DNA of 64,000 nt from an uncultured Bacilli bacterium. GTDB taxonomy: Bacteria > Bacillota_I > Bacilli_A > RFN20 > CAG-631. Shown piece after piece: positions 16,736 through 24,525 of the stretch (its first letter is position 1; every line of letters begins with the position of its first letter). The notes beneath the pieces are model-generated. The model was given only the letters and a program-made list of their open reading frames with translations, searched no databases and was not told the origin of the DNA. The translations under genes were made by a program, and so were the position numbers. The stretch lies in the NCBI GenBank assembly GCA_934201705.1, contig CAKPXF010000010.1, forward strand, positions 1 to 64,000, written 5' to 3'.

Positions 16736-18502
16736 TTACTTATAATATTTAGCTTGCAAATTATACATTTTTGCATATAAGCCATCTTTATTTAATAAAT
16801 TCTTATAATTATCATTTTCAACTATCGTTCCATTATCTAAAACAATTGTATTATTTGAATAAAAGGTACTACCCATTCTATGAGAAACAAAAATAACTGT
16901 TTTTTCTTGTTTAGCAAGATTATAAATGTTTTTAAAAATTTCATATTCAGCTAGTGGATCAATAGTTGCTGTTGGTTCGTCAAAAATAAAGACATCAGAA
17001 TTTTTATATAAGGCTCTACTAATGGCTATTTTTTGGCTTTCACCATTTGATAACTCGACTCCATTTTCATCAAATCTCTTACTATAATTAGCTTCAAGGC
17101 CAATTTTATTAATTAGTTTTTCAATGTTTAAACATTTAAGTACTTTTTCTAATTTAGTATTATCAATATCCTTATCAAACATAATGTTTTCTTTAATTGA
17201 GTAACAATACATTTTATAATCTTGGAAGGTTGCAGCAAATAATGATTGATAATAATCATAATCAATATTCTTTATATTTTGACCATTATAATATATATTT
17301 CCTTCATAATCATATAATCTTAAAATTAGTTTTATTAATGTTGATTTTCCTGAACCATTATCACCAACTATTGATACTACTTGATTTTTAAAAATTTTAA
17401 AGCTTATGTTTTTTAAGGTATATGCATCAGAATTAGGATATTTAAAACTTACATTTTCAAATTCAATTATAGGAACATTATTTTCACTTTTATTTTCAAG
17501 ACTTAGCTTTTTATGAAATGTTTCTTCAATATTTAAGTATTTTGTAAAATCTGAAAAATAATATAATGCATTATTTATCATTAAAATACAATCAACAATA
17601 TCATCAAATGAATCAGCCATTTGAATAATAGCAGATATATAAATTAAAAATTCACTTAAAAACAAACTACCATTTAAATATTTATTAATTGCTAAAATGT
17701 ATATTACAAATAATCTAATTGTTGCAATTAATTTACTAATTATTGAAAAAATAATATCATTTTTGTTAATCTTTTTTTCAATATCTAATATTTTATTTGA
17801 TACATCATTATATTTATTAATTAACAAATCTTTACCATTGAAAACTCTTATTTCTTTTCCCATTTTATAGTTTTCAAAGCATTCCATTAGATATCTTTTT
17901 TTATAAGAATAACTTGAAATTTCTTCATCATATTTCTTTTTTATTTTTTGACTTTTTTTACTAATTAGATAATCTATTATAATTGTTGCAACTACAAATA
18001 AGACAAGGAAGATATTTATTCTATAAAAAGCAATAAACATAATAATAAAGGTGATGGCTTTATTTACAATATAGTTAAGTAATAAAAGAGGAATATCTAT
18101 ATAGCGATACACATTATCAAAGGCATTAAAATACAAATTTTCAATATCTTCATCTAGGCAATTAAAGTAATCAAGATTAGCATTTTTTCTATTTAAAATG
18201 CAATACATTTTATTTTCTAAATATTTTGTATTAGCTGTAATTTTTAACTTTAATAATGAGACTATGTAATTACAAACAGCTAATAGAAAAGATACAGAAA
18301 ATAAAAGTATACCAATTACCTTTTTGTCTTCATTAGTAATAAGAAAATGAACAACTAATGGAGGAAAGAAAACATTTATTATATTAATAACTTCTGTTAA
18401 AAATCCTAATATGAAAAAGATAAATAGTGATTTTTTACTATTTTTATTAGTTATTTTTAAAATCATTTTAATCTTTTTAAAATTACTTTTATTCGTTTTC
18501 AT
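16736..18502 (-). CDS. ABC exporter half-transporter (permease-ATPase), subunit 2
   Basis: A 588-residue type I ABC exporter half: six membrane helices in residues 20-300, then an ATPase with Walker A GDNGSGKST, Walker B DVFIFDEPTAT and H-loop FVSHR. The signature is LSNGESQK instead of LSGGQ, so one of the two composite ATP sites would be degenerate, typical of heterodimeric exporters. ATG 18502 (MKTNKSN) is preferred over 18520 because GGAG lies about nine bases before it. The gene overlaps the end of the partner gene by 14 bp, indicating translational coupling. Substrate unknown. Confidence 0.88.
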   Translation of the reverse strand: MKTNKSNFKKIKMILKITNKNSKKSLFIFFILGFLTEVINIINVFFPPLVVHFLITNEDKKVIGILLFSVSFLLAVCNYIVSLLKLKITANTKYLENKMYCILNRKNANLDYFNCLDEDIENLYFNAFDNVYRYIDIPLLLLNYIVNKAITFIIMFIAFYRINIFLVLFVVATIIIDYLISKKSQKIKKKYDEEISSYSYKKRYLMECFENYKMGKEIRVFNGKDLLINKYNDVSNKILDIEKKINKNDIIFSIISKLIATIRLFVIYILAINKYLNGSLFLSEFLIYISAIIQMADSFDDIVDCILMINNALYYFSDFTKYLNIEETFHKKLSLENKSENNVPIIEFENVSFKYPNSDAYTLKNISFKIFKNQVVSIVGDNGSGKSTLIKLILRLYDYEGNIYYNGQNIKNIDYDYYQSLFAATFQDYKMYCYSIKENIMFDKDIDNTKLEKVLKCLNIEKLINKIGLEANYSKRFDENGVELSNGESQKIAISRALYKNSDVFIFDEPTATIDPLAEYEIFKNIYNLAKQEKTVIFVSHRMGSTFYSNNTIVLDNGTIVENDNYKNLLNKDGLYAKMYNLQAKYYK

Positions 18503-20249
18503 CTTTATCTCCATTTTCATTTAAATACATTTTAGCTTGGGTTTCAAACATTTTCTTATAATAGCCATCTTTAATATTAATTAATTCATTATGCGTACCT
18601 TTTTCAATAATTTTTCCGTTATTTAAAACAATAATTGTATCAACCATTTTGCATGAAGCTAATCGATGAGATATAAAAATTGTTGTTTTGTTAGTTACTA
18701 TATTAGATAGTTTATTATATAAATCAGCTTCACTTTGTGGTGATAAGGCAGAGGTTGGCTCATCTAAAATAATAATGCTACTATTTTTATATAAGGCTCT
18801 TGCAATTGCCACCTTTTGACCTTCACCACCTGATAATTCAATACCATCGTCATTAAATAAATTAGTTATTCCTAAATTTATATCTTTATCTAATTCTAAT
18901 GATTTTAAAATTGATTGAATTTTATTTTCATCATATTCATTATTCATACATATATTTTCTTTAATCTTAAAATTAAAAATAGTATAATCTTGAAATACTG
19001 TTGAAAATAAAGAAATGTATTCATTAAAATCAAAATCATTAATATTAATATTGTTAATTAATATTTCTCCACTAGTTGGCTTATATAATCTTAATAGCAA
19101 CTTTATCAAAGTGCTTTTACCAGCGCCATTATCACCAACTAAAGCAATTTTTTCATAAGGGTTTATTTTTAAATTAATATTTTGTAAGGCATATTGATTT
19201 TCATTATCATATTTAAAATAAACATTTTTAAATTCAATTGCAATGTTTTTTAAATTAATATCTGCTTTTTTATTAGTGTTATCACTATTAATGTTAATAA
19301 AATCATAAAATTTCTTTAATAATGCAGTTGATTTATGAATGTTTATATACATAGAAATTATATTAACACTTATTGAAATTAATTTAAAAAAAGCAACAGA
19401 ATAAGTAATAAAACTAGCTAGGTTTATAGTATTTATTGAATATAAATAAATTGTATAGCCATAAACTACTAAAAGTTGAATAAAAAGTAAAAGACTTATA
19501 ATAAGGTTTGACTTATTATATTTCTTTAAATACTTTATCATGATTTTATAATTTTCATCATTGCATTTATCTAGCTTATTAACAATATAGTCTTGTAAAT
19601 TATATGATCTTACTTCCTTGGCAAAGCTTTTTTCAGGCAACCAAAAACGAGCATAATTTATTTTTCTACCCATTACATTATCATCATCAAATTCTTCTAT
19701 TTCAGTTTTACTATTTTTAATATTTATAACACTATAAATAATAATTAATAAAATTATTATAATTTTAAATATATAATTTATTTCTTTAAATAAATATAAT
19801 AAACCAAAAAATGAAATTAATGATGAAATTATATTTATTATATTATCAATTGTTGATTCAATAACACCTTGTGCTATACAAGTTCTAGCAGCTTCAAGTT
19901 TAATAAGTGTATTAGTGTTTTCTAATTCTTGATAATTTATTTCAATACTTTTTTCATATAATTTCTGATACAATTCAATTTTAATTTTTTCATAGCTTTC
20001 ATTTTTTTTAGATGATAATATTTTATTAAATGAAAAAATTAATAATTCAAGTGCAACAAAGGCAATCACTAAATAAATGGCTTTTTTGCTTTCTTTATTT
20101 TGTAAGAAATTTATTAAATATCCAGGAAATAAAGTGGTAATAAAAATACTTGTAATTGAAAGTAGTTGTATTAAAAAGATATAAATGTAAATTTGCCATT
20201 TATACTTAAAAACAATAATGAAGTTTTTAATAAAAATATTTTTCTTCAT
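18489..20249 (-). CDS. ABC exporter half-transporter (permease-ATPase), subunit 1
   Basis: A 586-residue ABC exporter half, with about six membrane helices in the first 320 residues and an ATPase with Walker A GDNGAGKST, signature LSGGEGQK, Walker B SIIILDEPTSAL and FISHR. It is clearly paralogous to the downstream gene, and the two probably form a heterodimer. No precursor-peptide, immunity or modification gene is adjacent, so bacteriocin export is not supported. The upstream region, shared with the divergent STAS-kinase gene, contains a long inverted repeat. Confidence 0.88.
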   Translation of the reverse strand: MKKNIFIKNFIIVFKYKWQIYIYIFLIQLLSITSIFITTLFPGYLINFLQNKESKKAIYLVIAFVALELLIFSFNKILSSKKNESYEKIKIELYQKLYEKSIEINYQELENTNTLIKLEAARTCIAQGVIESTIDNIINIISSLISFFGLLYLFKEINYIFKIIIILLIIIYSVINIKNSKTEIEEFDDDNVMGRKINYARFWLPEKSFAKEVRSYNLQDYIVNKLDKCNDENYKIMIKYLKKYNKSNLIISLLLFIQLLVVYGYTIYLYSINTINLASFITYSVAFFKLISISVNIISMYINIHKSTALLKKFYDFININSDNTNKKADINLKNIAIEFKNVYFKYDNENQYALQNINLKINPYEKIALVGDNGAGKSTLIKLLLRLYKPTSGEILINNININDFDFNEYISLFSTVFQDYTIFNFKIKENICMNNEYDENKIQSILKSLELDKDINLGITNLFNDDGIELSGGEGQKVAIARALYKNSSIIILDEPTSALSPQSEADLYNKLSNIVTNKTTIFISHRLASCKMVDTIIVLNNGKIIEKGTHNELINIKDGYYKKMFETQAKMYLNENGDKDENE

Positions 20250-20323
20250 AAAATTTATTCCCTTTAATAAGATTTTGAAAACTACACATACATTTTAGCA
20301 TAAAGAGTAATAAATTAAAAAGG

Positions 20324-20414
20324 AAAATAATTATTCAAAGTATTGCAAAATTAAAATGATACCCTATTGCAATAAAATAATTATTTTGAATTATTAAATT
20401 AATAATGGTATAAT
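20324..20414. promoter_or_regulatory. Divergent promoter region with long inverted repeat
   Basis: Left arm AAAATAATTATT plus TATTGCAA (20324-20348, with a 5-nt insert) mirrors TTGCAATA plus AATAATTATTTT (20367-20387). Immediately after it is a good plus-strand promoter: TTGAAT (20386-20391), a 17-bp spacer and TATAAT (20409-20414), 21 bp before the STAS-kinase start. The repeat lies where a regulator could control both that gene and the divergent ABC exporter. Confidence 0.6.
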
Positions 20415-20435
20415 CATACAAAAGAGGATGTAAGA

Positions 20436-21599
20436 ATGGAAATATTTAAAAGCTATAAAGATAATATCTTAAATATCAATTTAAAAGGAATTGTTAATAA
20501 TTCTAAGGTTTTAGAATTATCTTTATTGCTTAAGGATTTACCATCTTTAGATACTAAAGCAATTATTATTGATGTTTTAAAATTAAGTTATATTAATAAA
20601 GAGGGGCTTGATGCTTTATATGCATTAAAGCAAAAAGTAAATATTCCTTTTAAAATTATTAATGTTTCACTTGATATAAAAAAGCTACTTGATGAATATA
20701 AGTTGTTTAACGAAGAAGAAATAAAGCTTCTTTTACGACCAATTGATATAAATGAAGCTAATTTAATTGGCAAGGGAAGCTGTGGAGAATGCTATAGAAT
20801 TGATGATAAAACAATTGTTAAATTATACTATAGTAATATAACAAACAAGCAAATAGAAGAAGAACAAGAATTATCAAAGAAAGCATTTATACTTGGAATA
20901 CCAACAGCTATTTCTTATGATATTGTAACCTATAAGGAAAGAAAAGGTATAATTTATGAGCTTATAAAAGCTAAATCACTAACTGAGCTTATAAGAACTG
21001 ATAAAGAAAACATTGATTATTATATTGATGTTTATGCTAAAACATGTAAAAAGATTCATAGCATCAGCATTAAAGATATTATATTACCAAGCTATAAGCA
21101 AATATTTAAAAATTGGGTTTTAAAAATATCACCAGAATATGATTTATATAAGGGATCTCTTTTAAAGCTTATTGATAAGATAGATGATAGTAAAACATGT
21201 ATTCACGGTGATTTAATAACTAATAATATAATGCTTTATAATGATGAAGGAATAATTATTGATATGGGAGAATTTTCATATGGTAATTATATTTTTGATT
21301 TGGCAAATATATTGTTTTCATTAAAATATGTTAATGCTAAGCAAGATTATAGTGATTTTTATGGCTTAGATACTAAAACACTAAATTATATTTTAAATGA
21401 ATTATTTAAAAAATACTTTAATGTTAATGATATTAATGAAATAGAAAAAATAGCAAATAGTAAATATATAAAACCACTTGCTATTTTAAGATATATAACA
21501 GCTTATTTAAGAGATGATATTGATAATTCAAGTAAAAAGGAATATGCAAATTATTTATTATTAAATGAATTAATACCATTTATTAATAAAAATATATAG
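20436..21599 (+). CDS. STAS domain fused to APH/CotS-like kinase
   Basis: The 387-residue protein joins two domains. Residues 1-95 look like a STAS/anti-sigma-factor-antagonist fold (ALKQKVNIPFKIINVS, preceded by beta-strand IIIDVLKLSYINKEGLDAL). Residues 105-387 resemble an aminoglycoside phosphotransferase-type kinase: a Gly-rich start (IGKGSCGECYRI), an ATP-site Lys in TIVKLYY, the catalytic loop HGDLITNNIM (His257, Asp259), and a metal-binding DMGE (Asp276) in place of the usual DxD/DFG form. Such STAS-kinase fusions occur in gut Firmicutes and Fibrobacter (TIGR02172-like). The substrate is unknown; resistance is not implied. Confidence 0.72.
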   Translation: MEIFKSYKDNILNINLKGIVNNSKVLELSLLLKDLPSLDTKAIIIDVLKLSYINKEGLDALYALKQKVNIPFKIINVSLDIKKLLDEYKLFNEEEIKLLLRPIDINEANLIGKGSCGECYRIDDKTIVKLYYSNITNKQIEEEQELSKKAFILGIPTAISYDIVTYKERKGIIYELIKAKSLTELIRTDKENIDYYIDVYAKTCKKIHSISIKDIILPSYKQIFKNWVLKISPEYDLYKGSLLKLIDKIDDSKTCIHGDLITNNIMLYNDEGIIIDMGEFSYGNYIFDLANILFSLKYVNAKQDYSDFYGLDTKTLNYILNELFKKYFNVNDINEIEKIANSKYIKPLAILRYITAYLRDDIDNSSKKEYANYLLLNELIPFINKNI

Positions 21600-22019
21600 A
21601 AATAAAATGCTTTTTAAATAAGTTTTATAAGAAATTCGGAGCGACTTTTCGTTTGGACTCTCAATTTTAAAAATAAAAACTTAGCAAAAAAGACTAATAG
21701 TGCTATTAATTATAAATTAAAAAATAGTATAAATAAATGAAAATAATGGTTATTTGCTTGATCATATGTTACTGTTGTTTTTATTTTCTAAGAAATTGTA
21801 TGTTAAATAAAATAAAAGTAAAAAGGCCGAAATTAAGGCGTATAGAAATAACCAATAAGAAAAAAATCAATCTGTTTTAGTTAATCATTTGAGGTACTAT
21901 CTTAGTAGCGTGTAATTAATATAAATGTAGCAGCCGTAAATTATATAAGGAAAGTTAAAAAGCGCAATCATTTTGTGAATAAACATTTGTTATTTAATGA
22001 TTTTTTAAAATAAATGTGC
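21600..22019. other. Gene-free intergenic stretch
   Basis: The 420 bp between two genes have no frame with a ribosome site. Two slightly GC-richer patches occur (TTCGGAGCGACTTTTCGTTT near 21635, and GGCCGAAATTAAGGCG near 21825). They may be a decayed gene or small RNA, but nothing can be named. Confidence 0.4.
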
Positions 22020-22517
22020 TTAATCCTTCTTTTCTTTTTCTAATTCTTTTATAATCTTTTTTTGATTTTCAAGTATTAAATCAATCTTTTTATATAAATC
22101 ATCAATAATTAATTCATTTTTAAGATTAATTTTATAATCATTTAAAGCACGTTTTCTATCTTTTGCTTCTTGTCTATTTTGACTCATCATAATTAATGGT
22201 GCTTGAATTGCAGCAATACATGATAAAACTAAATTTAGCAAAATAAATGGGTAAGCATCAAATGCATTAGTAGCAAGTAATATATTTAAAACCATCCAAA
22301 CAACCATAATTGCCACAAAGCTAAATATAAAAGCCCAGCTACCTGCAAAGGATGCAACAGCGTCAGCAGCTTTTTGCCCAAATGATATCTTTTCATCATC
22401 CTTTGTAGTTATTTTAGTATTTGTTAATTGCCTAATTAATTCTTCATCAGTAAATTCACTATCTGTATTATTTAATAAGTCTTTGATTATTTTCTTTCTA
22501 TCCTTTAATTCGTTCAT
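22020..22517 (-). CDS. DUF1003 membrane protein
   Basis: The 165-residue product matches the DUF1003 pattern: GSWAFIFSF, IMVVWMVLN, then FDAYPFILLNLVLSCIAAIQAPLIMMSQNRQEAKDR, giving two membrane helices (about residues 55-80 and 90-115) and a charged helical C terminus. The function of the family is unknown. It has a GGAG site before ATG 22517 and is divergent from the Na/Pi cotransporter gene. Confidence 0.85.
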   Translation of the reverse strand: MNELKDRKKIIKDLLNNTDSEFTDEELIRQLTNTKITTKDDEKISFGQKAADAVASFAGSWAFIFSFVAIMVVWMVLNILLATNAFDAYPFILLNLVLSCIAAIQAPLIMMSQNRQEAKDRKRALNDYKINLKNELIIDDLYKKIDLILENQKKIIKELEKEKKD

Positions 22518-22578
22518 ATTTCTATATCTCCTATATAAACTATTATATATTATAATTTTAAAATTAAAATAATGTGAA

Positions 22579-22639
22579 TGTAAAGAAAATGTAAGAAATT
22601 TACTAGAAAATTGCTTTTATAGTAAGATTAATGTAAAAT
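22579..22639 (+). promoter_or_regulatory. Promoter of the Na/Pi cotransporter with Pho-like repeat
   Basis: TTGCTT (22611-22616), a 17-bp spacer and TAAAAT (22634-22639) make a promoter. Upstream, TGTAAA and TGTAAG (22579-22584, 22590-22595) are 5 bp apart, the spacing of PhoP-box half-sites (TTHACA on the other strand). The match is short and needs a phoP gene elsewhere in the genome. Confidence 0.45.
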
Positions 22640-22644
22640 AAGAA

Positions 22645-22686
22645 CAAGTTTGCTTTAGGAAAGCTAAAGTACGAATAGCAAGCTTG
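22645..22686 (+). promoter_or_regulatory. Structured 5' leader of the Na/Pi cotransporter
   Basis: CAAGTTTGCT (22645-22654) pairs with AGCAAGCTTG (22677-22686), enclosing a second hairpin TTTAG/CTAAA with a short purine loop. It starts at about the predicted transcription start and ends 19 bp before the ATG. It has no U run, so mRNA stabilisation is more likely than termination. Confidence 0.5.
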
Positions 22687-22705
22687 AAAAAATAGGAGAA
22701 TAACT

Positions 22706-24307
22706 ATGTCGATAACAAATGTCTTAACTTTAGTTGGTGGTTTAGCATTATTTTTATTAGGTATGAATTCAATGGGTGATGGCCTTGAAAAATCTTGTGG
22801 CGACAAAATGAAAAAGATTTTAGAAAAACTAACATCCAATAGATTTATTGGTGTATTAGTTGGTATGTTTATTACAATGATTATTCAATCATCATCAGCA
22901 ACAACAGTCATGGTTGTAGGATTTGTAAATGCTTCAATGATGAGCTTAACGCAAGCAGTATGGGTAATAATGGGCGCTAATATAGGTACTACAATAACAG
23001 GGCAATTAGTAGCTTTAGATATTGGATGGATTGCTCCATTGTTTGCTTTCATAGGCGTTATTATGATGCTTTTTATTAAAAATATCAAAGCAAATGAAAT
23101 AGGTAAGGTATTATGTGGTTTTGGCGTTTTATTTATAGGACTTAATATGATGAGTTCCTCAATGGCACCATTAAGAGAAAATGAGGCTTTTATAGGCTTA
23201 ATGAGTAAATTTTCAAATCCATTACTTGGAATATTAATTGGTCTTGTATTTACAGCAATTATTCAATCCTCATCAGCCTCAGTTGCAATACTTCAAGCTT
23301 TGGCAATTAGTGGTGTTGTTAGCTTAGATAGTGCTGTATATATCTTATTTGGTCAAAATATTGGTACATGTGCTACAGCACTTTTAGCCTCAATTGGAAC
23401 AAATAGAGCAGCTAAAAGAACAATGCTAATACATTTAATTTTTAATGTTTTAGGCACAACTATGTTTACAATTATTTGTATGCTTACACCACTTACTAGC
23501 TTTGTTAGTAATCTAACGCCTAGTAATGGTGCTCAACAAATTGCTAATATGCATACGTTATTTAATGTTACAACAACATTAGTTTTATTACCATTTGGTA
23601 AACCATTAGTAAAGCTTACAGAAAAAATACTTCCAGATAAAGAAGTTAAAAAGGAAGAAATATTTATGTATTTGAATAATGACATTGATTTAAATGTCGG
23701 TGGAAGTGCTCTTTATCTTGAAAGTACAAGGCTTGAAGTTGAAAGAATGTATAATTTAACAAAAGAAAACGTTATTAAAAGCTTTGATTATTTACTAAAT
23801 AATTTCAACAATGGAAAAGAAATATTAGATACTGAGGATTTAGTTGATAAGCTAAATGAAGGTATTAGTAAGCATATAACTCATTGTTTAACTCATGAAG
23901 GCAATGCTAATATTAATGAAGCCTATAGTGCTTATTTAACTATTTGTACAAATGTTGAAAGATTATGTGACCATTCAACGAATTTTTACGAGCATGCGAT
24001 GGAATTTAAAAATAAACATGTAGTTTTAAATGAAAATGTTATAAACGAAATAGAAGCTATGAAGGATGTATGTATTTCACTTTTTGATAAAGCAGATAAA
24101 AAAGGATTAGTAGATGAAGTATCTAATCTTGAAGAAAAAACTGATAATATGACAAAAGAATATCGTGTGAACATGCTAAAAAGGTTACAAAATGGCATTT
24201 GTACATCTGAAGGCTCAATTATATATTCTGAAATATTAATTGATTTTGAAAGAGTTGGCGACCATTTATTAAATGTTAGTGAAAACTTTAATAAAATAAA
24301 TGTTTAA
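22706..24307 (+). CDS. Na/Pi cotransporter family protein with PhoU-like tail
   Basis: The 533-residue protein has the two inverted Na/Pi-cotransporter II repeats, each with the QSSSA motif (IIQSSSATTVMVVGFVNA near residue 55 and IIQSSSASVAILQALA near 190), and about eight membrane helices in residues 1-310. Residues 340-530 form a helical PhoU-like domain ending FERVGDHLLNVSENF. Bacterial members (NptA/YjbB type) take up or export phosphate with sodium; direction cannot be read from sequence. AGGAG precedes ATG 22706. The next transcription unit is the riboswitch-controlled P-ATPase. Confidence 0.9.
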   Translation: MSITNVLTLVGGLALFLLGMNSMGDGLEKSCGDKMKKILEKLTSNRFIGVLVGMFITMIIQSSSATTVMVVGFVNASMMSLTQAVWVIMGANIGTTITGQLVALDIGWIAPLFAFIGVIMMLFIKNIKANEIGKVLCGFGVLFIGLNMMSSSMAPLRENEAFIGLMSKFSNPLLGILIGLVFTAIIQSSSASVAILQALAISGVVSLDSAVYILFGQNIGTCATALLASIGTNRAAKRTMLIHLIFNVLGTTMFTIICMLTPLTSFVSNLTPSNGAQQIANMHTLFNVTTTLVLLPFGKPLVKLTEKILPDKEVKKEEIFMYLNNDIDLNVGGSALYLESTRLEVERMYNLTKENVIKSFDYLLNNFNNGKEILDTEDLVDKLNEGISKHITHCLTHEGNANINEAYSAYLTICTNVERLCDHSTNFYEHAMEFKNKHVVLNENVINEIEAMKDVCISLFDKADKKGLVDEVSNLEEKTDNMTKEYRVNMLKRLQNGICTSEGSIIYSEILIDFERVGDHLLNVSENFNKINV

Positions 24308-24335
24308 TTAACATTGCAATGAGAAATAAATAGTG

Positions 24336-24479
24336 TTAAAATTTTATTGCGCTAAGGGAGTAGATGGCCTTAATAGGTTATAGCTTTCGACATCACGATG
24401 AATAATTCATCCGGAAGCTAGATGTAACATCAAGACTTAGATATAGAAATACTATATCTGTCTTGGATAAATATTTAAA
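24336..24479 (+). promoter_or_regulatory. Candidate yybP-ykoY (Mn2+) riboswitch aptamer
   Basis: The leader contains AAGGGAGTAG (24354-24363), matching the conserved GGGGAGUAG-type L1 of the yybP-ykoY family, and ATCAAGACTTAGA, resembling the family's second conserved loop strand. TTAAAATTTTAT (24336-24347) can pair with ATAAATATTTAA (24467-24478) as a closing helix with one 2x2 mismatch; AAGAC...AGATATAG pairs with CTATATCT...GTCTT as an internal hairpin. yybP-ykoY RNAs sense Mn2+ and commonly precede cation P-type ATPases, as here. No covariance-model score could be computed. Confidence 0.72.
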
Positions 24480-24480
24480 G

Positions 24481-24503
24481 ACAGGCAAAAATGCTTGTTT
24501 TTT
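24481..24503 (+). terminator. Riboswitch expression-platform terminator
   Basis: ACAGGCA (24481-24487) and TGCTTGT (24492-24498) form a 7-bp stem with AAAA loop, followed by a U run. It lies upstream of the P-ATPase ribosome site (AAAGGAGG, 24507-24514), so it would stop transcription before the gene. CTGTCTT (24458-24464) can pair with AAGACAG (24478-24484), which would break the terminator, giving two exclusive states. Confidence 0.75.
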
Positions 24504-24525
24504 CTTTAAAGGAGGATGAATATTT

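Noticed and set aside
16736..20249. Bacteriocin export cluster
   Set aside because: No precursor, immunity or modification gene and no C39 peptidase domain are present in either half-transporter.
20436..21599. Aminoglycoside resistance gene
   Set aside because: Only general kinase motifs are shared; the STAS fusion and divergence of the DMGE motif argue against a resistance enzyme.
21600..22019. tRNA or small RNA gene between the kinase and DUF1003 genes
   Set aside because: No cloverleaf, CCA end or terminator could be found, only slightly GC-richer patches.
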